23,919 nt of DNA from a virus. Each line of letters starts with the position of its first letter. Position 1 is the stretch's first letter. The notes beneath the pieces were generated by a model. It was not told the origin of the DNA. It saw nothing but the letters and a program-made list of their open reading frames with translations, and did not search any database. Below, in pieces: positions 14,940 to 21,665 of the stretch. Both the position numbers and the translations under genes were made by a program. The DNA is taken from positions 1-23,919 of the IMG/VR virus record IMGVR_UViG_3300043410_001900. One strand, given 5' to 3'.

Positions 14940-17219
14940 TTACGCCTCACGCAGCTCGGTGACGGAGCCTGCAACCACACAGGTTTTGATTTTGACCGAT
15001 CCCGTCAGCTTGATTTGAAAGTTCAGCGCCCTGAAACCCGAAGGCAGCCGGAAAGGCTCGTTATTGACTACGGTCTGGGTGTGCCTCAGGGTGCCGTCGG
15101 CATAAAGCATGAAAGTGACAGGATTTGCCGAAGTGGCTTCCGAGATTACTTGCGCCGCCCCCATGCTGGTGGGGTACGGAGCCTGAAACAGTTTGCTGGT
15201 CAGGGAATACGTGAGATAGCCCGCACCCCGGTCCCAGGCAGCAATTGATCCATCCGACTGAAGCACATAGAGGGTGTCGGTCGATAGGTCGTTGTAGAAC
15301 GCCGAAAACACCTGATCGACTTGCACAAAATCCTTGGTCGAAGGATTAAAGACGAAAGTCTTCGAATCGCTTGATCCAAAGTATTTCCCTTCATAAAAGG
15401 ACGCCTTGATCGCTGACGGGGTGTACTCCTGCCATTGAAGGCGGGAAAACACGGAACCCGTCACCACCTGGGCATCATTTTGGGCGATGGCCACCAATCC
15501 GAAAGGACTGGCGTAGACGGCATAGTCACCCATATCCACAATTGATTTTGCGCTGACACACGCCTGGGCCGCTTCCAGCTTGACCAGTGACCACGTGGAT
15601 GGATCGGTACCCACGATCAACGAGGGAAGCCCCTGCGTCAGCACCACGACCCCAGCGGCTGTGTTGACCAACCCCACAATGGGATAGTCCACCTTCAGTT
15701 GATACTCGTAAGGGTAGGCCGAGGCAATGTAAGGAACGCTGGCATAAATCGACTTATCGACAAACCCCACGATCACCCCGCCCGGCATCAAAATGATGCC
15801 TTGCAAATTGGCTGGAGGCTCATACCAACCCAGCGTGGGCAGCGACTCCCCGAGGAGCGCATCGTAGGTGGTGTCTACAACATTCACCGACCCATAAGGA
15901 ACATCCGTGGTCTTGCTGCCATCGGCCAGCGTCATGGTGGTCAGGCGGAAAAGACCGTTGGCATCGGTGCGGTAATAGCGGATGGCCGTCAGGTTATAGT
16001 TTGTTGGTCCGTTCAGATTGGTCGAGGGCGTGGCAGCAAAGGTACAAGCCGTCCCCTGGGTCATGGCGCGAATGTCGGTAGGGCTCGACGGCGGCCCTTC
16101 TTCGCCATAGCCATTGACGAAAGTCGCCACATAGGCGCGGTCGCGCAGATTGGCGGCCACATCCGTCTTGATCCAGCCGTTTTGACTGCCGTTGGGATAA
16201 GCCGTGATGACGTATTGCGCACTGCCAGCATCCCAGATGAAGTTCGGCAGATTGGTGAACGTGTTTTCGGGGGTCGTGACCGTGGCTGGACCATACATTG
16301 GGTCGGAAGCCTCTTGAAGAATGACCGCCTGTTGATGCTTGGTCCCCGTCAAGCTGTGGATGGCGGTTGAAGACCAGCTATCCGTTCCGACCAACTGGAA
16401 GCGATTCGTATCCTGATAGGCCACCATGTAAGGTGAATCCGGCGTCAACTGTGTGCCGCGCATGTTCGTGGCATCGGTATGCACGAGCACGATGTCCCCA
16501 TCCGAGAAGGGATGGCCATTGGCTTGCACGGACAGCATCTGTGCGCCGCCATTGTTCACGTCATCCTTGGGCTTTTTGACGCTGCTCCAGTTGGCTTTTT
16601 TCCGGGTGTAGCCCCGGATTCGGAACATTGTGGGCTGATCCTGAATGTCCGAGGTGATGACGACCGTAAACGCGCCTTTTGAAGCAAAGCCTGGGAGATT
16701 GAGAAGAACGGTGTCATTGGTCTTGAGGCCATGCGCTGCCGTACAGTTGACCAGTGGCAGCGCGGAATCCGCGGAACTGTTCAGGGTATAGAGCGTGACC
16801 GAGGCCACAAGCCCCTGCCCGGCCTGTGTAAAGGTGTATCCGGGAAGGGTGGGCGCGGGCAAACCGACTTTGCGTGAGGCGGCAGGTGCGCCGGAGCCCG
16901 CTCCGATCAGGTCGTCATCCGTAACCCTGAAATTGGTGCCATCCGAAAAATAGATCCGGTGTTTTGTGTCACTGGCATTCGGGGCGCGAACGACGCTGAC
17001 CCTGCCATTCCATGCCAGCCACCGCGTAGGATGGCGATAGATCGTGTCATTTCCTGACGGACTGATTCCAGAGTTGGCCGCAAAAGCGGCTGTTTTGAAC
17101 GGTGCCAGATCTCCCGACTGGATGAGACAGTTTTTTGCCTCCACCGCTTGAGAATCCTCCAGGCGCTGGGGAGCGATCACATTGACCTGACCCTGAAAGC
17201 CTGGAATGGTGATTCGCAT
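14940..17219 (-). CDS. Large tail structural protein, possibly nozzle/tail-tube B-like, 759 aa
   Basis: The N-terminus (MRITIPGFQGQ, then PQRLEDSQAVEAKNCLIQSG DLAPFK split by a turn) matches a class of podovirus virion proteins that begin by listing parameters of a beta-propeller. The long body is beta-rich with repeated short strands and WxxW/Gly turns (for example IYFSDGTNFRVTDDDLIGAG, YGPATVTTPENTFTNLPNFI). Function as a T7 gp12-like nozzle is inferred from size, composition and its place beside tip and fibre genes. GGAGGG precedes ATG 17219, which shares a base with the upstream TGA. No signal peptide. Confidence 0.82.
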   Translation of the reverse strand: MRITIPGFQGQVNVIAPQRLEDSQAVEAKNCLIQSGDLAPFKTAAFAANSGISPSGNDTIYRHPTRWLAWNGRVSVVRAPNASDTKHRIYFSDGTNFRVTDDDLIGAGSGAPAASRKVGLPAPTLPGYTFTQAGQGLVASVTLYTLNSSADSALPLVNCTAAHGLKTNDTVLLNLPGFASKGAFTVVITSDIQDQPTMFRIRGYTRKKANWSSVKKPKDDVNNGGAQMLSVQANGHPFSDGDIVLVHTDATNMRGTQLTPDSPYMVAYQDTNRFQLVGTDSWSSTAIHSLTGTKHQQAVILQEASDPMYGPATVTTPENTFTNLPNFIWDAGSAQYVITAYPNGSQNGWIKTDVAANLRDRAYVATFVNGYGEEGPPSSPTDIRAMTQGTACTFAATPSTNLNGPTNYNLTAIRYYRTDANGLFRLTTMTLADGSKTTDVPYGSVNVVDTTYDALLGESLPTLGWYEPPANLQGIILMPGGVIVGFVDKSIYASVPYIASAYPYEYQLKVDYPIVGLVNTAAGVVVLTQGLPSLIVGTDPSTWSLVKLEAAQACVSAKSIVDMGDYAVYASPFGLVAIAQNDAQVVTGSVFSRLQWQEYTPSAIKASFYEGKYFGSSDSKTFVFNPSTKDFVQVDQVFSAFYNDLSTDTLYVLQSDGSIAAWDRGAGYLTYSLTSKLFQAPYPTSMGAAQVISEATSANPVTFMLYADGTLRHTQTVVNNEPFRLPSGFRALNFQIKLTGSVKIKTCVVAGSVTELREA

Positions 17220-17404
17220 CAGTCCGTCCCTCCGACCGCTTCGTCAGGTGCTTCGGCGGGCGTCTCGGACTGCTTGAGCGGCATCTGGGGGCGGAGCTCG
17301 TCATGAACCGCACAGATGATGCTGTTCACTTCGCCCCAGGGGCGCTTGTCGAGATACTCCAGCATGAGATTCAGCGCTTGAATCGTCAATTGGACTGTTG
17401 GCAT
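17219..17404 (-). CDS. Small conserved phage protein, 61 aa
   Basis: The pattern MPTVQLTIQALNLMLEYLDK then RPWGEVNSIICAVHDELRPQ is a two-helix protein type often seen beside phage tail genes (a short LT-QALN--L--L--RP--EV unit). No biochemical role is known to me. AGGAA lies before ATG 17404; an upstream ATG at 17443 is less likely because the conserved part starts at MPTVQ. The TGA overlaps the next ATG (TGATG), so translation of the 759-residue protein is probably coupled to it. Confidence 0.78.
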   Translation of the reverse strand: MPTVQLTIQALNLMLEYLDKRPWGEVNSIICAVHDELRPQMPLKQSETPAEAPDEAVGGTD

Positions 17405-17446
17405 GTCGGTTCCTGATTGAGTGGCAGTCGGGTGCAAGGTCAAAAA

Positions 17447-17929
17447 TCAGATTTCGATTTTGGCTGCCTCAATGAAGAGCAGATCAAGGTCGCTGTCAGA
17501 CCAGCCCATGCTTTGCGCAATTGCCAGCAACAACGGCGATTCTCTCCGGTACTCGATGGCATTGGTCCACGCCAGCTTGACCAAGGGATCCGTGGCCGCA
17601 TTGACGAAAGCCTCCACCGCATCCAGCGAACCTTCCTGCAACAGAACCGCCTTGGCCTGTAGCGGCGAGACGGCTTGCGGCACTTCACTGGGGGGCGGTG
17701 TCCAGACAGGAAGCTCGGGCGGTTGGGCGTTGGGAAAATCCGCGCGGGTCAAACCGAAGCGGTCAATGACGCTGTTGTCTTCAATCGCCACAAATCGACG
17801 GTTAATGTCATCGCGCTGAATCAGCCAAAGACTGCCTTCGAGAAGCTGCATGAACTCAGCGTATTCCACGGTCCCCTCCAGGGCGTCCAGATCTTCACGC
17901 GAATTGATGATGGTCGTACCCAAGTTCAT
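17447..17929 (-). CDS. Phage tail accessory protein overlapping the RT gene, 160 aa
   Basis: The start is ATG 17929, with GGAG 8 nt upstream, inside the last 35 nt of the reverse transcriptase gene; a longer frame from 18046 would overlap RT much more and has no such site. The first part (LGTTIINSREDLDALEG, LLEGSLWLIQRDDINRRFVA) and a Pro-rich linker lead to a helical C-terminus (VSPLQAKAVLLQEGSLDAVE, SDSDLDLLFIEAAKIEI) of a type common in small proteins beside phage fibres, where it resembles XkdW-like C-termini. Likely a fibre-associated or assembly protein; not proven. Confidence 0.83.
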   Translation of the reverse strand: MNLGTTIINSREDLDALEGTVEYAEFMQLLEGSLWLIQRDDINRRFVAIEDNSVIDRFGLTRADFPNAQPPELPVWTPPPSEVPQAVSPLQAKAVLLQEGSLDAVEAFVNAATDPLVKLAWTNAIEYRRESPLLLAIAQSMGWSDSDLDLLFIEAAKIEI

Positions 17930-18896
17930 ATTGATTCTCCAAATGGATGAGAAGGTGGTGGGTGTCCGCCCATCGGGCATGTCCAGCCCAGGCGGCAATG
18001 AATTTGTTGAGGGCGGCCCAATCCTTGTGGGCAATCGCCGCTTCAATCTTTTGTCGGGCTCGCTTCACCGAAGCCTTGCGTAACAATTTATGCGTAGCCC
18101 AGATGCGATAGCCCAGGAAATTGATGCCCCGCGTCGTTGAGGCCGCTTGCCACTTACTGATCGAAAGCCCAAGCTCGGTTTTGGAAAACGTTTCGATTCC
18201 GGCGAAAACCTGACGAAGGTGATTCGCGTCGTGACCCAGAATGATGATGTCGTCCATGTATCGAGCCCAGTGCCGCTCACCCAGTTCAAAGTGAATGAAT
18301 CGGTCCACGGCCCCGCCGTAGACATTCGCAAACAACTGAGACGTAAGGCTTCCGATGGGAAGCCCCTGCCCTACGGGAGGAATGATTTCCCGAAGCACGT
18401 CCAGGGTCCGGGGGCAGCCGATTTTCTTTTCGATCATCCGATGCAGGACATCGTGGCGAATACTGGGGAAAAACCGCCGAAAATCCGTTTTCAGAAAATG
18501 CGTGGCCTGGGTTTTCCTGAGGGCCGCCTGAATATGCTTGACCCCGGCATGGGTGCCTTTTTCGGGGCGGCAGGCATAGGTGTAAGGCAAGAGCCCCGCC
18601 TCAAAAATGGGTCCGATGACATTGCACAGCGCATGCTGGACCAACCGATCCTTGAATCCGAGCGCGGAGATGTTTCGCGCCTTGGGTTCATAGATGGTGA
18701 ACTCTCGGTAAGGTCCGATGCGGTAACTCCCCGAGAGCAGCTCGTCGCGAATCTCCCGAAGATGCAGTTCGTCATACTCCTTGAAGTTCAGATAACCCCA
18801 GGTCATCCGCTTGTTTTTTGTGGTTCGGGCATAAGCCCATCGAAGGTTGCCGGGGTCGGCAATCCGTTCAATCAGGTGTTTGTGTCGGATACCCAT
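17895..18896 (-). CDS. DGR reverse transcriptase, 333 aa
   Basis: RNA-dependent DNA polymerase that copies TR with adenine errors. The N-terminus MGIRHKHLIERIADPGNL is typical of DGR RTs. Palm motifs are visible: TDFRRFF with Asp138, GLPIGSLTSQLFANVY (178-193) with the IGxxxSQ form that marks DGR enzymes rather than the QGxxxSP of group II introns, and YMDD at 213-216. NFLGYRI (259-265) follows in the thumb-proximal region. No maturase or endonuclease domain is present and the length fits the family (~330). The ATG at 18896 begins the conserved region; a GTG at 18989 would add 31 unusual residues and has no ribosome site. No strong SD precedes 18896, so RT may be made at low level. The 3' end overlaps the next gene by 35 nt. 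Confidence 0.95.
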   Translation of the reverse strand: MGIRHKHLIERIADPGNLRWAYARTTKNKRMTWGYLNFKEYDELHLREIRDELLSGSYRIGPYREFTIYEPKARNISALGFKDRLVQHALCNVIGPIFEAGLLPYTYACRPEKGTHAGVKHIQAALRKTQATHFLKTDFRRFFPSIRHDVLHRMIEKKIGCPRTLDVLREIIPPVGQGLPIGSLTSQLFANVYGGAVDRFIHFELGERHWARYMDDIIILGHDANHLRQVFAGIETFSKTELGLSISKWQAASTTRGINFLGYRIWATHKLLRKASVKRARQKIEAAIAHKDWAALNKFIAAWAGHARWADTHHLLIHLENQYELGYDHHQFA

Positions 18897-19163
18897 TAAT
18901 GCTGGCCGCGCCTTTCCCGTCCCTGGTACTCGGCGCTCTGCCAGACCCCGAAGCGTATTCCCCGAAGGAGGACTTTCCCGGCTGACCACATGTTGAAGTG
19001 GACGGCCTGCTGAGCCTTGACCGCAGCAGAGCGAAAATCATGTGTCACAGGCGCACCGCAACCCGATGTTGTCGTTCGAGTTCGAGGCAGCGTTGTTCCA
19101 GTTCGACGAGCGAGACCCGCAGTTCGCCCCGTTGTTCCAGTTGCCGCCAAAGATCGCCGCGTT
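18897..19163 (-). ncRNA. DGR template RNA: TR plus 147-nt spacer
   Basis: The transcript from the TR 5' end (19163) through the 147 nt between TR and the RT start (19043-18897) corresponds to the core DGR RNA of BPP-1, where a spacer of about 140 nt 3' of TR is needed for cDNA priming. The length agreement is visible; folding and priming site are not verified. The spacer holds a direct repeat, CTTCGGGG twice on the minus strand (around 18950-18968), and no convincing gene. Confidence 0.7.
19044..19163 (-). repeat. DGR template repeat (TR), 120 bp
   Basis: Pairs with the VR at 19590-19709 at a constant offset of 546 bases. It holds 26 coding-strand adenines, mostly in AAC codons (GGCAACTGGAACAAC); 13 of these differ in VR and none of the other 94 bases does. 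Read in VR's frame it would give an Asn-rich ground-state version of the target's binding region. Its 5' base pair lies inside the avd stop codon. Immediately 3' the sequence diverges from VR after a short imperfect match containing a 1-nt gap. Confidence 0.97.
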
Positions 19164-19548
19164 AATTCCCGGTAAGCCCCTGCTTTTTCTTTCGCTTTAT
19201 CCACATATGAAGCATGCCGCCGACTTCTGCAGTCAGTCCCTGAGCAAACTCCAGCTGACGATGACTCATACAGCGTTGGGCGTGAAGAAATCGCATCCAG
19301 AAGCGAAGATGCGCGAGTCCCGCATCGGCCGCATAAAGTTTGCTGACTTGATTGGACTTCCCGGCTTGAAAAAACAAGTCGGGTTGCCCCATCAGACATT
19401 GAAGAAAAAGATCGCGGGCTACGCCATGCTTTCGGGGAATTGATTGGGCAATCGGATAAAGATATCCAATGATCCGCTCGAACTTCTCCACGATGGCCAT
19501 CTGGTCGTAACACGCAATTTGTTCCTCTGGTTGTTGTTCTTCGCTCAT
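19162..19548 (-). CDS. avd: Avd, DGR accessory variability determinant, 128 aa
   Basis: A small basic four-helix-bundle protein that forms a pentamer, binds RT and the DGR RNA, and is essential for mutagenic cDNA synthesis in BPP-1. The sequence shows CYDQMAIVEKFERIIGYLYP, PRKHGVARDLF, AGKSNQVSKLYAADAGLAHL and a Lys-rich end (IKRKKKQGL), close to the BPP-1 protein from my memory of it, and the length is the same. It sits between the target gene and TR, as expected, and its TAA overlaps the TR by 2 nt. Only a weak SD (AGG adjacent) is visible, behind the post-VR hairpin. Confidence 0.94.
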   Translation of the reverse strand: MSEEQQPEEQIACYDQMAIVEKFERIIGYLYPIAQSIPRKHGVARDLFLQCLMGQPDLFFQAGKSNQVSKLYAADAGLAHLRFWMRFLHAQRCMSHRQLEFAQGLTAEVGGMLHMWIKRKKKQGLTGN

Positions 19549-19555
19549 CCTGAGC

Positions 19556-19571
19556 GGGCGCTTTCGCGCCC
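19556..19571 (-). promoter_or_regulatory. Post-VR hairpin with GAAA tetraloop (DGR homing-site element)
   Basis: A perfect inverted repeat GGGCGC-GAAA-GCGCCC on the coding strand starts right after the target gene stop, 18 nt past the VR end. In BPP-1-like phages a hairpin/cruciform with a 4-nt GRNA loop just downstream of VR stimulates retrohoming; this one has the right place, strand and loop, with a 6-bp stem, slightly shorter than the described ones. No T-tract follows, so it is not a terminator. It could also affect avd translation, since avd starts 7 nt later. Confidence 0.82.
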
Positions 19572-20762
19572 TTAATCAAGGATCAAGTGGTCACAGGCGC
19601 ACCGCAACCCGATGGTGCCGGCCGAGAACGAGGCAGCGTAGCTCCAGAGCGACGAGCGAGACCCGCAGTTCGCCCCGTTGTCCCAGTCGCCGCCAAAGAA
19701 CGCCGCGTTGGGTGGGTAATACGATTGGCCGCGTCCCCCGGTATCGGATTGCCAGGCAGCTGTAGTGTTGTATGGCCCACCGCGCTCCTGACCCCAGACC
19801 CACATGACGCCGGTCGCCTGGATGATGCCGTGCTTGGAGGTGTAGGCCGCATTCAGGATGGTCGAGCCTTGATCCGTCCCGATGGAAGAGCCTTCCGTGG
19901 TGCCGTAGGTGGCGGCCATGAATTCCGATTGGAACAGGGGCCGCTTGCCATAGGCATGCGCCACTTCCTGCGCCTCAAAGAAGGTGAGCGAGCCATACGC
20001 TGTCGCGCCATTGCCGCCGTAGAACGTCGGGATCTTGGGAGGCGAAGAGCCATCGGCAATGGTCTTGTTGTAGCTACTGGTGCCATTGGTGCCGGGGTCG
20101 GTGTTGGTCAGGTAAATGTCGCACCAGAAGCCGCCTCCAATCAGGGCCATCCCGCGCGGATCGCCGCAGCGCGGACGGAACTTCAAGTCCCAGAAGCTGT
20201 AGGGGTTGATGGCGGGCGTGGTGTCGCCCCCTGAAGTGCCTGTGGCATTCCCGCCCGGCGCGTAATGGAAACCGCCCACCAGCCGCCCATTGGTAACCGG
20301 GGCGCTGGAGAAGTTGGTGGTGGCCTGAAGTGTTCCATCTGGATTGGCCCAGATGGCGTAATCCGTTCCCGCCGTTGCGGTCGGCATGGAGACCACTGTA
20401 CCCGAGGCAATGGTTTTGGTGACGCCATTGACTTCCACGTAGAGGGTCATGGCGGTCGAGACCGCAAAGGCCCCGGTTTTGCTCCAGGCGACAACACCTT
20501 GGACGGCTTTTCGGAACAAACCGTAAATGGGGGTTTGCGGGGCAAACGTCTGGACCGCAAGCTTGATTTGCGCGGGGGTCATGCCCCTGAGAGCGGTCAG
20601 CGCTCCAGCAATGATTTCAGCATCGCTGGCGGCGACGGTGGGTGTGTCGGGGCTATAGGCTTGAATCCCGGCGCGGGGAACGGTGACGTTGACGACAGTT
20701 GCGCCATCTTCGGGAACAAGAACGACGGCCCCGCCGCTGGCGGAATCAAGACGTGCTGGCAT
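19572..20762 (-). CDS. DGR target protein, C-type lectin fold, likely receptor-binding fibre tip, 396 aa
   Basis: Residues ~1-190 look like phage anchoring beta domains (NVTVPRAG, TPIYGLFRKAVQGVV, MTLYVEVNG). Residues ~190-391 fit the C-type-lectin/formylglycine-generating-like fold used by DGR targets: FRPRCGDPRGMALIGGGFWC, EAQEVAHAYGKRPLFQSEFM, MWVWGQERGG, then FGGDW, GANCGSRS and IGLRCACD framing variable residues. Four Cys in this part may bond. After VR only HLILD follows. TAGGAGAG precedes ATG 20762. By analogy with BPP-1 Mtd, variants would switch host receptor; the actual ligand is unknown. Length is similar to Mtd (381). Confidence 0.93.
   Translation of the reverse strand: MPARLDSASGGAVVLVPEDGATVVNVTVPRAGIQAYSPDTPTVAASDAEIIAGALTALRGMTPAQIKLAVQTFAPQTPIYGLFRKAVQGVVAWSKTGAFAVSTAMTLYVEVNGVTKTIASGTVVSMPTATAGTDYAIWANPDGTLQATTNFSSAPVTNGRLVGGFHYAPGGNATGTSGGDTTPAINPYSFWDLKFRPRCGDPRGMALIGGGFWCDIYLTNTDPGTNGTSSYNKTIADGSSPPKIPTFYGGNGATAYGSLTFFEAQEVAHAYGKRPLFQSEFMAATYGTTEGSSIGTDQGSTILNAAYTSKHGIIQATGVMWVWGQERGGPYNTTAAWQSDTGGRGQSYYPPNAAFFGGDWDNGANCGSRSSLWSYAASFSAGTIGLRCACDHLILD
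19590..19709 (-). repeat. DGR variable repeat (VR), 120 bp
   Basis: Encodes residues 352-391 of the target in exact codon phase. Relative to TR, 13 positions differ, each an adenine in the coding-strand TR: five to G, five to T, three to C. Ten codons change: residues 355, 359, 361, 372, 374, 375, 379, 381, 382, 383. The last 25 bp (19614-19590) are invariant, as expected for the initiation-of-mutagenic-homing end. Confidence 0.97.
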
Positions 20763-20773
20763 GGATATCTCTC

Positions 20774-21169
20774 CTAAAGGCTTGCGCCGGTGGTATAGAT
20801 GGCGAATCGCACAAGGGACGTCGCCGGGATGCGGAGCGTGGCGGTTGCCGCAATTTCAGTTGCGCTACCCGTGGTGTATTCGGTGGATCCCGCAAGGGTG
20901 GTATCGACAGATATCACTTTGGAGGCGTATCCCCCACCGATGCTGCCCCATCCACCTGACTTCTTGCCCTCAAAATCATCCGTTGAACTGTTGTAGCGGA
21001 CGGATCCCGTATTGCCTGCCCGTTGTGCGGTGGTGCCGACGGGAAGCTGGGCGGACCCCGTTTCTGAATTCTTTTCAACCTTGGTCTGGTTGAGGTTGTC
21101 GAAATTGGTATCGACTTCCGCATTGGTTAAAGGGGAGCCCTTGACGGCTCGAAGCGTGATGGTTGTCAT
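20774..21169 (-). CDS. Small tail fibre protein, 131 aa
   Basis: The start MTTITLRAVKGSPLTNAEVD, followed by TNFDNLN, is the typical N-terminal attachment segment of many phage fibres. SVRYNSSTDDFEGKKSGGWG is a common fibre repeat of the type NSSTDDFEG-----W, and the C-terminal ~60 residues are beta-rich. It is short for a full fibre and has no tip domain, so it may be an adaptor connecting to the DGR target encoded 11 nt downstream. GAGGGGAG precedes ATG 21169 but is caught in an inverted repeat that could hide it. Confidence 0.86.
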   Translation of the reverse strand: MTTITLRAVKGSPLTNAEVDTNFDNLNQTKVEKNSETGSAQLPVGTTAQRAGNTGSVRYNSSTDDFEGKKSGGWGSIGGGYASKVISVDTTLAGSTEYTTGSATEIAATATLRIPATSLVRFAIYTTGASL

Positions 21170-21181
21170 GGGGGCTCCCCT
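21131..21181 (-). promoter_or_regulatory. Inverted repeat that could sequester the start of the small fibre gene
   Basis: AGGGGAGCCC (mRNA 5' side, bases 21181-21172) is perfectly complementary to GGGCTCCCCT (21140-21131) across a 31-nt loop holding the ATG at 21169. The 5' arm contains the ribosome binding site, so the folded mRNA would block initiation. Function is inferred. Confidence 0.5.
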
Positions 21182-21187
21182 CTAGAC

Positions 21188-21652
21188 TCAGGCAGAGGCG
21201 TTCTGGGTCACGGTCCAGGTCACGCCGAGCGTGTCGTCAGCGCCTTTATTGACCACGGCGAACACCACGCGATTCAGCATGTCGCCGCCCGTTAACGCAT
21301 TGAAAATTCCGGCTTCCGTGATCGCTCCGGTCGAGATACCGGCACCAAAGGTCGCGGTATAGACGATCTTTTCATTGTTGGTCCCGGCAATGGTGGTTGC
21401 CGTCAAGCTGACTCGGGCTCCAAGCGCACTGATCAGGCCGGTCTGGTCGGCAGCAGGAGCGGTCGCTCCAGCCCCGACCCCCATGTGCGACATCACGGCC
21501 TTGCTGGTGTCCTTCATGCGGCTGATCATGAAGGCCAGTCCGGTAGCCACCAAAAGGTTCTTTACGTGACGCTCTTCTTTGACGCTGAAGTCCTTGTCCC
21601 AAAGAACAATATCGACTTCGCCGCTGGCTTGCGCCCCATCAAAAGTCTTCAT
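21188..21652 (-). CDS. Small phage tail protein, 154 aa
   Basis: The layout, VKNLLVATGLAFMISRM then HMGVGAGATAPAADQTGL, a beta-strand region TATFGAGISTGAITEAGIFN and MLNRVVFAVVNKGADDTLGV, is common in small tail or baseplate proteins of phages that carry fibres. No enzyme motif. AAAGGAG lies 7 nt before ATG 21652, which begins 13 nt after the upstream stop. It ends 18 nt before the next gene's ATG. Probably a structural connector in the tail. Confidence 0.84.
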   Translation of the reverse strand: MKTFDGAQASGEVDIVLWDKDFSVKEERHVKNLLVATGLAFMISRMKDTSKAVMSHMGVGAGATAPAADQTGLISALGARVSLTATTIAGTNNEKIVYTATFGAGISTGAITEAGIFNALTGGDMLNRVVFAVVNKGADDTLGVTWTVTQNASA

Positions 21653-21665
21653 CTGGATCTCCTTT

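Larger units (their letters stand above)
17895..20762 (-). other. Diversity-generating retroelement (DGR), BPP-1 type
   Basis: All parts of a phage DGR are present in the order known from Bordetella phage BPP-1: target gene with VR, post-VR hairpin, avd, TR, spacer RNA, reverse transcriptase. The cassette is on the same strand as the tail genes and has no transposase or flanking repeats that I can see. By the known mechanism, RT with Avd copies TR RNA into adenine-mutated cDNA that replaces VR, giving many variants of the target's ligand-binding face. Confidence 0.96.

Noticed and set aside
17930-18046. Upstream extension of the 160-residue tail gene
   Set aside because: The extension is Pro/Arg/Thr-rich and antiphase to the RT; ATG 17929 has a proper SD.
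17895-18896. RT as a group II intron or retron enzyme
   Set aside because: It has no maturase or HNH part, carries the IGxxxSQ motif and sits in a TR/VR/Avd context.
18894-18989. Longer RT start at GTG 18989
   Set aside because: It adds 31 residues with no resemblance to DGR RTs, lacks a ribosome site and runs into the spacer RNA.
19556-19571. Hairpin after the target gene read as a terminator
   Set aside because: No T-tract follows on the minus strand and avd starts 7 nt later; loop and position suit the DGR hairpin better.
18896-19579. 227-codon minus frame overlapping avd, TR and spacer
   Set aside because: Out of frame with avd, Ser/Arg/Thr-rich, and includes the TR in a non-target frame; it looks like a shadow of avd plus non-coding RNA.
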